Shown piece by piece: positions 42,603-51,146 of a stretch of DNA of 64,000 nucleotides. Under the pieces are notes generated by a model that did not search any database, was not told the DNA's origin, and was given only the letters and a program-made list of their open reading frames with translations. The stretch's first letter is position 1, and each line of letters opens with the position of its first letter. A program made the position numbers and the translations under genes. The DNA comes from Ruminococcaceae bacterium HV4-5-B5C (GTDB lineage: Bacteria > Bacillota > Clostridia > Oscillospirales > Acutalibacteraceae). Location of the stretch: NCBI GenBank assembly GCA_900184925.1, contig FXYJ02000002.1:310001-374000 (forward strand), written 5' to 3'.

Positions 42603-43670
42603 TTACAGCAGCAGGTCGAGCAGGGCGACGGATGCGGCGGCTTCCACGGCCACGGCGGCGCGGGGCACAATGCAGGGGTCGTGGCGGCCGTGCACCGAAA
42701 GCTTTGTGTCCGTTCCGGCCGTCAGGTCCACGCTGTCCTGTTCCCGGGCGATGGAGGGCGTCGGCTTGAACGCGGCCCGGAAGAGAAGAGGCATGCCGGT
42801 GGTAATGCCGCCGAGAATGCCGCCCGCGTTGTTTGTGCGCGTTTTCACAGCGGCTCCGTCGTAATAAAACGGGTCGTTGTTTTCACTCCCGAAGAGCTCC
42901 GTTGTGCCAAAGCCCGCGCCGAACTCCACGCCTTTGCAGGCGGGAACGGCAAACAGCAGCGAAGAAAGCGACGATTCAACCCCTTCGGAAAGCGGGCCGC
43001 CGAAACCGCCCGGAAGTCCGACTGCGGCGCATTCAACCACGCCGCCCACGCTGTCGAGCGCCATTCGGGCGGATTCTATCTCCGCGCGCATGGCGGTTTC
43101 CGCCGATGGGCTGACCGTGGGAAAATATTTTTGGGAAAGGGCTTCGAGCAGTTCGGCGGAGACATTCACAGGGTCGAACGGAGTGTCCGCTGCGCTGTGG
43201 ACGGAGAGCACGTGGCTCCCGACGGTCACGCCGCGCCGTTTCAATATCTGGCGGCAGACCGCGCCCGCAAAGACGAGCGGCGCGGTCAGACGGCCCGAAA
43301 AACGCCCGCCGCCGCGCACGTCGCTACAGCCGTGGTAGCGAAGATACGCCGTATAATCCGCATGGCCGGGACGCGGCACGGTGCCAAGACCGTCGTAGTC
43401 CGCCGAATGGGTGTTTGTGTTGGCAATGACCGCGCACAGCGGCGCACCCGTCGTTTTGCTCCCGAGCATGCCGCTCAGAATCTGCGGCTCGTCGCTTTCC
43501 TTCCGCGGTGTGGCGGAACGGTCGCGCCCGGGCGCGCGGCGGGCCATTTGCACAAGAACCTGCTCAATATCTATGGCTTCGCCCGCGGGCAGGCCCTCGA
43601 GCACCGCGCCGATGGCGGGCCCGTGGCTTTCACCGAAGATTGTCAGGTGTAACTTCGTTCCCCATGGCAT
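42603..43670 (-). CDS. aroC: Chorismate synthase
   Basis: GGGAGG lies eight bases before the ATG at 43670, inside the end of aroA, so the two genes overlap by 41 bases. The 355-residue protein has G-E-S-H-G-P-A-I-G, the R-P-G-H-A-D and R-G-G-G-R-F-S-G-R motifs of the FMN site, and N-N-A-G-G-I-L-G-G. It converts EPSP to chorismate using reduced FMN. Confidence 0.97.
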   Translation of the reverse strand: MPWGTKLHLTIFGESHGPAIGAVLEGLPAGEAIDIEQVLVQMARRAPGRDRSATPRKESDEPQILSGMLGSKTTGAPLCAVIANTNTHSADYDGLGTVPRPGHADYTAYLRYHGCSDVRGGGRFSGRLTAPLVFAGAVCRQILKRRGVTVGSHVLSVHSAADTPFDPVNVSAELLEALSQKYFPTVSPSAETAMRAEIESARMALDSVGGVVECAAVGLPGGFGGPLSEGVESSLSSLLFAVPACKGVEFGAGFGTTELFGSENNDPFYYDGAAVKTRTNNAGGILGGITTGMPLLFRAAFKPTPSIAREQDSVDLTAGTDTKLSVHGRHDPCIVPRAAVAVEAAASVALLDLLL

Positions 43671-44889
43671 ACGCTTTTCCTCCCAGCCGGTTGTAATCCC
43701 GGAAAAAGTCCGGGTAACTTTTGCGGATGCTTTCGGCGTCCGTCAGAATCGTTTCGCTTTCCGTGCGCAGCGCGGCAATGGAGAGAGCCATCACTACACG
43801 GTGGTCGTTGCATCCCTCCGCCGTGCCGCCGCGCAGCCGCTCCACGCCGGTGATCTCAAGACCGTCGGGCAGTTCGCGAACACACCCGCCGAGACGGTTC
43901 AGACCCTGGGCCATTGCGGTGAGACGGTCGCTTTCCTTGAGGCGCAGCCGCTCCGCGTGCGTGATGCGTGTGACCTTTCCCGGAACAAGAGCCGCCGCCG
44001 CGGAGAGAACCGGTACAAGGTCGGGTATCTGCGAGGCGTCGATTTCCGGCACCGAATCCGGGAATTCTCCGGCCCGTGCGGTCAGAACTCCACCGTTCCA
44101 TGCCAACTGTGCGCCGAACCGGCGGAACAGTTCTTCCGCCGCGCGGTCGCCCTGGGAAGAGGCGGGGTTCAGCCCGCGGAGCTCCACCGGCCCGCCGAGC
44201 ATTCCAGCCGCGAGAAAGAATGCGGTCTGCGACCAGTCGCGCTCCACGGTAAAACTGACATTCTGGCGGTAGCGCTGATTCCCGGGAATATGCCATCCCG
44301 TTTTCGTCCGCTCTGCCACCGCGCCGAACGCGCGCATGGTCTCTGCCGTCATGTCCACATAGGCGGCGGACTGGAGCGGCGTTGTCAGAGTGATCTCACT
44401 GTCTCCGCCGAGAAGAGGGAGCGCGAGGAGCAGCCCCGTGATGAACTGGGAGCTGACATTGCCGGGGAGGCGAAATTCGCCCGGTGTGAGTGTTCCCGAA
44501 ACAGTCAGCGGCAGGCCGCCTTCTGTCTCACAGCGTACACCCCGGGGAGGCAGGCAGTCAAGGTAGACGCCGACCGGTCGTTCCGGCAGGCGTCCGCATC
44601 CGGTGAAGGTGACGGTCCTGCCAAGGGCGGCGGCCAGCGGAATCAGAAACCGGAGCGTGGAGCCGGATTCCCGGCAGTCGAGCGTCACGGGCGTGTCTTT
44701 CCCATCGAGAAGCAGAGCGACCGCTTTGCGTGTGGCAGCGATGTCGTCACTCACAGTCTCGTTTTCCGGCAGGGCAAGATCCTGCCCTGCGAGCGCGGCG
44801 CAGAGAACGGCCCGGTGCGCGGCGCTTTTTGAAACCGGCACGGTAATCTCCCCCCGCAGGGAAGACGGCAGAAGGCGGACGCAGCTCAT
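43630..44889 (-). CDS. aroA: 3-phosphoshikimate 1-carboxyvinyltransferase (EPSP synthase)
   Basis: The start overlaps the aroB stop by ATGA. The 419-residue protein has the V-S-K-S-A-A-H-R motif near the N-terminus and L-K-E-S-D-R-L in the C-terminal half, both substrate-binding. The glyphosate-loop region reads N-E-T-V-S-D-D-I. It condenses shikimate-3-phosphate with PEP. Confidence 0.95.
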   Translation of the reverse strand: MSCVRLLPSSLRGEITVPVSKSAAHRAVLCAALAGQDLALPENETVSDDIAATRKAVALLLDGKDTPVTLDCRESGSTLRFLIPLAAALGRTVTFTGCGRLPERPVGVYLDCLPPRGVRCETEGGLPLTVSGTLTPGEFRLPGNVSSQFITGLLLALPLLGGDSEITLTTPLQSAAYVDMTAETMRAFGAVAERTKTGWHIPGNQRYRQNVSFTVERDWSQTAFFLAAGMLGGPVELRGLNPASSQGDRAAEELFRRFGAQLAWNGGVLTARAGEFPDSVPEIDASQIPDLVPVLSAAAALVPGKVTRITHAERLRLKESDRLTAMAQGLNRLGGCVRELPDGLEITGVERLRGGTAEGCNDHRVVMALSIAALRTESETILTDAESIRKSYPDFFRDYNRLGGKAYAMGNEVTPDNLR

Positions 44890-45941
44890 CGCAGGGCCTC
44901 CGTCAGTTCCAGCAGACGGTTCCGGTCGGCAGGGTAAAGAAAGCTCTCACCGATTTTTTTGAGCATTACAAGGTTGATGACGCCGCCGCGAGCCTTTTTG
45001 TCTAGCATGGCGGTTTCAACGATCCCGGAAATGTCGGCATCCTCCCAAGTCGGCAGACCGTATTTCTGCAGAACGGCTGAGATTTCATCCGCGGTACCCG
45101 GCTCGGTCAGACCGGCCTTTTCGCCGCACCTGGCCATCATTACCATGCCGATGCCGACGGCGTGCCCGTGGGAAAGGCCCCTGTAACCGTGAAGCTTTTC
45201 GAGCGCGTGGCCAAACGTGTGGCCAAAGTTGAGAAGCATCCGCTCGCCGTTGTCAAACTCGTCCTGCTCGACGGCGGCACGCTTGATTTTGAGGTTTTCC
45301 CCGATGACCTGTTCCATACTGTTTTGAATATCGGTGTTTTTCAGCAGGTCGAACAGCGCGCGGCTTTTAATGCACCCGTGTTTGATTGCTTCGCCCATGC
45401 CGTCCGAGAGAAAGGAGGGCGGCAGAGTCTGCAGCGTGTCGGGGTCGATGAGCACGAGCGACGGCTGGTGGAACGCGCCCACGAGGTTTTTGCCCTGCGG
45501 GACATCGACGCCCGTCTTGCCGCCGATGGAGGAGTCAATCTGTGCGAGAAGCGAAGTCGGAATCTGAATGAATCGGATCCCGCGAAGCCAGGTCGCGGCG
45601 GCAAAGCCGGCCATGTCGCCCGTTACGCCGCCGCCCAGTGCCACGACGAAGTCACTGCGCGTCAATGCTGCGTCCGCGAACGCACCGTACATTTTTTCGA
45701 TGGTGGAAAGGCGTTTGCTCTCCTCTCCCGCCGGAAATTCCGAGACCGAAGCGGAGAAGCCCGCCGCACCGAGCGACCGGACGACCGTTTCGGCGTACAG
45801 CGGCATCACGTTGGAGTCTGTGACGACGACGGCGCGCGCTCCGGCGGGAAACAGCTTCGAGGCAAACTCCCCCGTGCGGGAAAGGCACCCTCGCTCAATC
45901 ACGATATTGTAGGGGGACGAAGTGTGAACGGTAAGCTGCAT
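44886..45941 (-). CDS. aroB: 3-dehydroquinate synthase
   Basis: The ATG overlaps the tyrA stop as TAATG; GGGAG lies four bases upstream. The longer frame upstream is a shadow of tyrA. The 351-residue protein has the NAD loop G-G-G-V-T-G-D-M-A-G-F, D-S-S-I-G-G-K-T-G-V-D, and the metal site G-H-T-F-G-H-A-L-E. It forms dehydroquinate, the second step of the pathway. Confidence 0.96.
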   Translation of the reverse strand: MQLTVHTSSPYNIVIERGCLSRTGEFASKLFPAGARAVVVTDSNVMPLYAETVVRSLGAAGFSASVSEFPAGEESKRLSTIEKMYGAFADAALTRSDFVVALGGGVTGDMAGFAAATWLRGIRFIQIPTSLLAQIDSSIGGKTGVDVPQGKNLVGAFHQPSLVLIDPDTLQTLPPSFLSDGMGEAIKHGCIKSRALFDLLKNTDIQNSMEQVIGENLKIKRAAVEQDEFDNGERMLLNFGHTFGHALEKLHGYRGLSHGHAVGIGMVMMARCGEKAGLTEPGTADEISAVLQKYGLPTWEDADISGIVETAMLDKKARGGVINLVMLKKIGESFLYPADRNRLLELTEALR

Positions 45942-46777
45942 TATTCTCCCAATCCTTCCTTGACAAGTCTGCCGCGGCGCAGCAGGGAACGGAGTGCTTC
46001 GGCGTCGCCTGCCGCTACGGCGTTGCGGATTTCCGTAAGGTGGCCGGTAAGCGTGTCCAGTTCTTCGGTGAGAGCCTGCCGGTTTTCGAGGAACAGCTCC
46101 GTCCACATGGTTTCGTTGATGTTCGCCACGCGTGAGACGTCGCGGTAACTTCCCGCGGAAAACCCCCGGTGCTTCGGGCACTGCGGGCTCATCACATAGG
46201 AACAGGCCAGCGCATGCGGCACCTGACTGGTAAACGCGATGATGTGGTCGTGCTCCTCCGGGGTTGTTTCCACAGTACCGGAAAAGCCGAGCGGGAGAGC
46301 GGCGCTTTTCAGCATTTCCACCGCTTCGCGCGGCGCGCCGCACGGCACGAGGATATAACTTGCCCCGCGGAACAGATCTGCATCGCTTGCCGCAAATCCG
46401 CTTTTTTCTTTCCCGGCCATCGGGTGCGAGCCGAGAAACGAAAAGCCGCCTTCGCGTGCGAGCGCTTCCATGCGCGGGCAGAGCCACGATTTGATGCCGC
46501 AGGTGTCGGTTACGATGCACCCGGGGCGGATAGACGCCAGATGGCTGCGCGTCCACTCGACGCACGCCTGCGGGTACAGGCTCAGGAACAGAAAATCCGC
46601 TTCCCGAATGTCGTCTTCCGTGCCGATCTTTGCGATTGCGCCGCAGGAGAGGGCCGCTTCGGCTACCGCCGGGTCCCGGTCGATGCCCGCGACGCAGCAG
46701 GCGGTGTATTTCCCGAAGGCACGGGCCAGCGAGCCGCCGATCAGCCCGAGCCCGACGATGACGATTTTCTGTTTCAT
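45941..46777 (-). CDS. tyrA: Prephenate dehydrogenase
   Basis: GGAGGA precedes the ATG. The 278-residue protein has G-L-G-L-I-G-G-S-L-A-R-A at the NAD loop and G-S-H-P-M-A-G-K-E in the active site, typical of prephenate rather than arogenate enzymes. There is no ACT domain at this length. It makes 4-hydroxyphenylpyruvate for tyrosine. Confidence 0.95.
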   Translation of the reverse strand: MKQKIVIVGLGLIGGSLARAFGKYTACCVAGIDRDPAVAEAALSCGAIAKIGTEDDIREADFLFLSLYPQACVEWTRSHLASIRPGCIVTDTCGIKSWLCPRMEALAREGGFSFLGSHPMAGKEKSGFAASDADLFRGASYILVPCGAPREAVEMLKSAALPLGFSGTVETTPEEHDHIIAFTSQVPHALACSYVMSPQCPKHRGFSAGSYRDVSRVANINETMWTELFLENRQALTEELDTLTGHLTEIRNAVAAGDAEALRSLLRRGRLVKEGLGE

Positions 46778-46828
46778 GACGCATCCTCCGCTTTTACCAT
46801 TTGCATCATTATAGCACGAAAGCAGAAG

Positions 46829-47854
46829 CTATTCCACGGTTTTCCGGAGAGAACCGGCCAGCGCGCAGATGCGGCCGGCCGTGCGGTCGAACTGGTCGGG
46901 GGTAAGCGACTGGGCACCGTCCGACAGCGCCCGCTTGGGGTCGTTGTGAACCTCGATGATGAGGCCGTCCGCACCGGCGGCGACGGCGGCGAGCGCCAGC
47001 GGGTCAACAAGCCACGAAAGGCCGGAGGCGTGGCTCGGGTCAACGATGACCGGCAGGTGCGAAAGGCGCTTGAGCACCGGTATGGCGGAGATGTCGAGCG
47101 TGTTGCGCGTGTAGGTTTCGAACGTGCGGATGCCGCGTTCGCAGAGGATAACCTGCTCGTTGCCGCCAGCCATGATGTACTCGGCACTCATCAGCAGCTC
47201 TTCGATGGTGTTGGAGAGGCCGCGTTTGAGAAGAATCGGCTTGTTGATGCGCCCGAGCTCCTTGAGCAGTTCAAAGTTCTGCATGTTGCGCGCTCCGACC
47301 TGAATGACGTCGACGCCCTTTTCGAGGAACAGGTCAATGTATTTTTCACTCATGATCTCCGTCACAATCGGCAGGCCGGTTTCCTTTTTTGCTTCCACCA
47401 GAAGGTCAAGCCCTTCGGCGCGCAGACCCTGGAATGAGTAGGGCGAGGTGCGGGGTTTGAACGCGCCGCCCCGGAGGAACTGCGCTCCGGCAGCCTTCAC
47501 GCGCCGCGCAATTTCGCAGATCTGGTCGCGGGACTCCACCGAGCACGGCCCGGCAATCAGGGCGGTGCTTCCGCCACCGATCTTCTGCCCGCCCGGCAGG
47601 GTGACGACCGTGTCGTCGGGGTGGAATTTCCGGTTCGCTTTTTTGTACGCCTCCTGTACGCGCTTGACGCTCTCGACGCAGTCCTGTGCCGCGACGGAGT
47701 CGATGTCGATGGACGAGGTGTCGCCGATCAGGCCGAGAACGGTGCTTTGCGCGCCGAACCAGATGTTTACCTGCACGCCGTATTCTTTTTGCAGGGATGC
47801 GGCGAAGGCTTTTGCCTGTTCTCCGGTGCATTCGGGTTTCAGTACGATAATCAT
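46829..47854 (-). CDS. aroF: 3-deoxy-7-phosphoheptulonate (DAHP) synthase, type I-beta
   Basis: CGGAGG precedes the ATG. The 341-residue protein has an N-terminal ferredoxin-like regulatory domain of about 70 residues ([10 protein letters not shown]), then the catalytic barrel with A-G-P-C-S-V-E-S and K-P-I-L-L-K-R-G. The N-terminal domain in this class gives inhibition by tyrosine or phenylalanine. It is the first gene of the aroF-tyrA-aroB-aroA-aroC-pheA operon. No T-box is seen in the 194 bases upstream; a GGCC/GGCC hairpin near 47872-47893 is weak evidence for an attenuator. Confidence 0.96.
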   Translation of the reverse strand: MIIVLKPECTGEQAKAFAASLQKEYGVQVNIWFGAQSTVLGLIGDTSSIDIDSVAAQDCVESVKRVQEAYKKANRKFHPDDTVVTLPGGQKIGGGSTALIAGPCSVESRDQICEIARRVKAAGAQFLRGGAFKPRTSPYSFQGLRAEGLDLLVEAKKETGLPIVTEIMSEKYIDLFLEKGVDVIQVGARNMQNFELLKELGRINKPILLKRGLSNTIEELLMSAEYIMAGGNEQVILCERGIRTFETYTRNTLDISAIPVLKRLSHLPVIVDPSHASGLSWLVDPLALAAVAAGADGLIIEVHNDPKRALSDGAQSLTPDQFDRTAGRICALAGSLRKTVE

Positions 47855-48048
47855 GTTTTTTCCTCCGTTGCGGCCTTTTCAAAAACGGCCGGAATCGATT
47901 TTATACGGACGACGGCCCCCGCCGGGACCGGTTTCTGCGGTACTCTACGCTCCGTTTCCCTCTGCTTTTTCCACGCTCGCCGAAGCGTCGGTTGTCAGCG
48001 CGGAACAGCGTGCTATAATACGGGTATGAAGAAAGTGGGAGGCATGAC

Positions 48049-48930
48049 ATGGACATCAAAAATTCAGGTGCTTTTATTGCCGAGCTGCGCAGGCAAAACC
48101 ATATGACGCAGAAGGAGCTTGCCGCAAAATTAAACGTCACGGACAAAGCGGTGTCAAAATGGGAAAGGGGAGCCGGTTACCCGGAAATTACGACGGTTCC
48201 CCTTCTGGCAAAGGAACTGGGTGTTTCCGCAAATGAGATCCTGCTTGGAAAAAGAGAGAACGCGGCCCCAGGCCCGGAACCGCTCCCTGAGCGAACAACT
48301 GAGAACGTGAACCTTTCGGATACGGTGGAATATGTGGAAGGGCTGCGGCGGCAAAAGGCTGCGCGAGCGAAAAACATTGCGTTTCTTTCCATAACGGCAG
48401 CGTTTCTGATTGCCGCATTTGTCTGCTGCCTTTGCAATTATGTTGCGGACGGGCGTTTCGACTGGTCGCTTTACGTTGTGGGAAGCGAAGCAGCGGCGTG
48501 GCTGATCGCGGCTCCGATCCTGAAATTTCGCAGAAACCGCGCGGTTGGGGCCATGGGAGCGCTGACTGTCTCACTGATTCCGCTGCTTCTGCTGGTTGAA
48601 TTTCTCTGCCCGGCGAAAAACTGGGTGATTCCGTTTGCACTTCCCATCGCGGCGATCTCGCTCGCCAGCCTGTGGGTGACTGTTTTACTTTTCCCCCGTT
48701 TTGGAGGAAAAAGGCTTTCTTTTCTTGCGCTTGTGCTTTTTCTGTTCGGCGTTGTGGACAATGTGGCCATTCACAGCTTTGTGAACCGCTACCTCGCTCT
48801 GCCCGGTACAGCGGCACAAAATCTTCCGACCTTCCTTGTGGCCGCTTCCTGCGGGGCTGCGGCGGTGCTTCTTCTCTGCTTCGCGGCATGGCGCCGGGAG
48901 AAGCCGGGGGCGGATGGTCGGGGCCGGTAA
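48049..48930 (+). CDS. XRE-family helix-turn-helix protein with membrane domain
   Basis: Residues 5-65 are a lambda-repressor-like HTH (T-Q-K-E-L-A-A-K-L-N-V-T-D-K-A-V-S-K-W-E-R). Residues 110-280 hold about six membrane helices. The protein of 293 residues belongs to the Firmicutes class in which an XRE domain is tethered to a small membrane domain, mostly of unknown function. GGGAGG precedes the ATG. Being membrane-bound it could sense envelope state and bind DNA. No partner gene is evident. Confidence 0.82.
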   Translation: MDIKNSGAFIAELRRQNHMTQKELAAKLNVTDKAVSKWERGAGYPEITTVPLLAKELGVSANEILLGKRENAAPGPEPLPERTTENVNLSDTVEYVEGLRRQKAARAKNIAFLSITAAFLIAAFVCCLCNYVADGRFDWSLYVVGSEAAAWLIAAPILKFRRNRAVGAMGALTVSLIPLLLLVEFLCPAKNWVIPFALPIAAISLASLWVTVLLFPRFGGKRLSFLALVLFLFGVVDNVAIHSFVNRYLALPGTAAQNLPTFLVAASCGAAAVLLLCFAAWRREKPGADGRGR

Positions 48931-48965
48931 CGCTCATGCGCGTTTCTCCCTTCCTTGCTGCAAAA

Positions 48966-49001
48966 TAAAAAGACGGAGCCGTTACCGGCTCCGCCTTTTG
49001 T
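48966..49001. terminator. Bidirectional terminator shared by the XRE gene and the minus-strand RNA
   Basis: GACGGAGCCG, TTAC, CGGCTCCGCC. On the minus strand it is followed by TCTTTTTATTTT, a strong T-tract; on the plus strand by TTTTG. Confidence 0.88.
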
Positions 49002-49188
49002 TCTGCCAAAATATTATGACAGAGGCACACGTGTGCCTGTTCCTGCGGAATACGGAATGACGGCTGTTTTTCTGCATGCAAAATCGCCCCACGCCATAAA
49101 CGAATAGCGGGGGTACGAATAGTCTGTAAATCGACTGCCGCAAGAAAATAACGCCATGCCGGGTTCCACATCCTTCTGTCCTGTTTGG
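49002..49188 (-). ncRNA. Candidate small RNA, about 190-220 nt, with 6S-like outline
   Basis: A minus-strand promoter (TTGACA 49218-49223, 18-base spacer, TAAGAT 49194-49199) points leftward at a region with no plausible protein. The transcript should begin near 49188 and end at the terminator at 48966. Its ends pair: CCAAA and GACAG at the 5' end with CTGTC and TTTTGG at the 3' end, an interrupted closing stem. A perfect 16-base palindrome AGGCACACGTGTGCCT (49023-49038) forms a hairpin just inside the 3' arm, and GGA/GGAA with TTCC/TCC extend the stem inward. This resembles a second 6S-type RNA, but other sRNA types are possible. Confidence 0.5.
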
Positions 49189-49193
49189 AGTTA

Positions 49194-49223
49194 ATCTTAG
49201 TACATTCCCCCCCATGCTGTCAA
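49194..49223 (-). promoter_or_regulatory. Minus-strand sigma-A promoter of the candidate small RNA
   Basis: TTGACA and TAAGAT with an 18-base spacer that includes a run of seven G residues. It faces away from the GGDEF gene. Confidence 0.65.
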
Positions 49224-49370
49224 GCGCTTTTTTCGGCTTGTTTTCGCTTTGCAAAAGAAGGCACCGGGCGGCAAAACAGCTTTTCAAAACAAAAGAAAAG
49301 TAAAATTGTTGAAAACGAGTAAAAATTTTAAAAGAAGATATGAGAATTTTGTGTTACCGGCAAAAATTTA

Positions 49371-49379
49371 TGTTATAAT
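49371..49379 (+). promoter_or_regulatory. Extended -10 promoter of the PAS-GGDEF gene
   Basis: TGTTATAAT (TGn-TATAAT) at 49371-49379, preceded by an AT-rich tract. The -35 is poor, which fits an extended -10 promoter. Transcription would start near 49386, making the upstream ATG at 49386 unusable and supporting 49443 as start. The bases from 49224 to 49370 hold no gene. Confidence 0.7.
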
Positions 49380-49442
49380 GATTTGATGTTGAATTCGGAA
49401 AATCAGAATCGTGTGACTGAACCCCGAAGGGAGGTATTCCGC

Positions 49443-51146
49443 ATGATGGAAAGTGCCGGCGACTTTCCACTCGGTCGTCTTGGGCTTGGGCTTCTTCAGC
49501 TTCGGGATGACCCGGAACTGACGGTTCTTTCTGCAAACGGCTGCTTTTACTCCATGCTGGGATACCAGGAAAACGAAGTCCCGGCACTCCGGGCGGCCGG
49601 GCAGGTTCAGGTGCTGCGGGAAGCGAACCCGGACGACTGGGAAAAGCGCGTGCGCCGCTCAGGCAGCACGGAATTTACAATCGTGCAGTTTAAGCTGATC
49701 CGAAAGGACGGCCACCACATCTGGGTTTCCTACCGCGTCTGCCGCGGCGAGGGAAACCGCGAAAGTTTTTTCTGGGGGATTGTTGAGAACATCACGCTCT
49801 CGCGCCGCTTTCAGCGCATCCAGCGCGAGCAGAAGGAAGAGCTTGAGGCGCTGACCGCAAATATCCCGGGAGGCGTACTGTGCTGCAGGGATGACGAATC
49901 CCTGACACTGAACTTCGTCAGCGGAGGATTTTGCCGGATCATCGGGTATTCGCGGGAAGAAATTTCCGAACGATTCCGGAACCATTTTCTGGAGCTTGTG
50001 CACCGTTCCGACCGGCCGGAGCTTCTGGAGCACATCCGAAGCGACGCGCCGTGGGATAATGTTATGGAATACACATTCCGTGTCGTAGGGAAAGACGGCG
50101 GCGTTCTGTGGATGCTTGATAAAGCCCGCTGCATCGTGGGCGCGGACGGAACGGTCTGGCTGTACAGCGTACTTATCGACGTGACCGCGACGAAAATGGC
50201 GCAGGATGAGCTTCTCGCGAGTGAAGAGCGGTTCCGCCTGATTCTGGAGCACGTGACAGACCCGGTTCTCTACTGCAATTTTGCCACGGGGGAGATCTAC
50301 TATTCTCCCGTGTTCCGGCAGAAGTTTGAAGAGACGTTCGTCTGCCTGAAACCCGACGAGACCACGCCTTTCCTCAGCGCTACGGATTTCGTCTGGGAAG
50401 AGGATCGTGCAGCCCTGATGGACTACGGCAGCCGAATAATGGGCGGAGAAGACGTAAAAAATGCGGAATTCCGGTTCCGTACCCGAAGCGGTGCCTATAT
50501 CTGGTGCTCCATACATTCCACACTGTCCTGTGACAGCGTTGGCCAGCCGACAAGGCTGATCGTAATTTTTACGGATATAGACCGGCAGAAAAAAGAAAAT
50601 CTGGACCTTCGCCGGAGGGCGGAGCATGATCTGCTCACCGGCCTGTACAACAGCGTGACGACATCAACGCTGATCAACGAGGCGATTGCTCACAGTACCC
50701 CGGACGAGAGGCATGCGCTTTTCGTTATCGACATCGACAATTTTAAAAAGATCAACGACAGTCTCGGTCATCTTTCGGGTGACCGCCTGATTGTCGGCAC
50801 GGCGGAAAAGCTCCGCGCTCTGTTCCGCGACGGAGATATTCTTGGGCGTGTCGGAGGGGACGAATTCGTTGTTTTCATGAAGAAGGCGGATTCTTCGGCG
50901 GTTGCCAAAAAGGCGGAGATCCTCAACAGGTCCATTGCATCCATCGGGAACGGCAGCAATCTTTCCGTGCCGGTTTCCGGCAGTGTGGGGGTAGCGCTTT
51001 ACCCGGGGGACGGAGCCTGCTACGACGAACTGTTCCGCAATGCCGACACCGCGATGTATTCCGCCAAGAAAGGCGGAAAAAATTCGTTCCGCGTCTACTG
51101 CCGCGGCATGACGTTCCCCGGTTCTCAGAGTTCGTCGCTCCGGTAG
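49443..51146 (+). CDS. PAS-PAS-PAS-GGDEF diguanylate cyclase, soluble
   Basis: ATG 49443 has AAGGGAGG eight bases upstream. The 567-residue protein has no membrane helix. PAS-like domains span about residues 15-125, 135-260 and 270-390. The GGDEF domain (400-560) has an intact G-G-D-E-F and a preceding R-D-G-D that fits the inhibitory RxxD site, so it should make c-di-GMP with product inhibition. The 3' end overlaps the end of the convergent aroK by 22 bases. Confidence 0.92.
   Translation: MMESAGDFPLGRLGLGLLQLRDDPELTVLSANGCFYSMLGYQENEVPALRAAGQVQVLREANPDDWEKRVRRSGSTEFTIVQFKLIRKDGHHIWVSYRVCRGEGNRESFFWGIVENITLSRRFQRIQREQKEELEALTANIPGGVLCCRDDESLTLNFVSGGFCRIIGYSREEISERFRNHFLELVHRSDRPELLEHIRSDAPWDNVMEYTFRVVGKDGGVLWMLDKARCIVGADGTVWLYSVLIDVTATKMAQDELLASEERFRLILEHVTDPVLYCNFATGEIYYSPVFRQKFEETFVCLKPDETTPFLSATDFVWEEDRAALMDYGSRIMGGEDVKNAEFRFRTRSGAYIWCSIHSTLSCDSVGQPTRLIVIFTDIDRQKKENLDLRRRAEHDLLTGLYNSVTTSTLINEAIAHSTPDERHALFVIDIDNFKKINDSLGHLSGDRLIVGTAEKLRALFRDGDILGRVGGDEFVVFMKKADSSAVAKKAEILNRSIASIGNGSNLSVPVSGSVGVALYPGDGACYDELFRNADTAMYSAKKGGKNSFRVYCRGMTFPGSQSSSLR

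Noticed and set aside
48188..49171. Minus-strand frame of 327 codons starting in the candidate small RNA
   Set aside because: It runs through the bidirectional terminator and antisense through the XRE gene, and its ATG directly abuts the only ribosome-like site.
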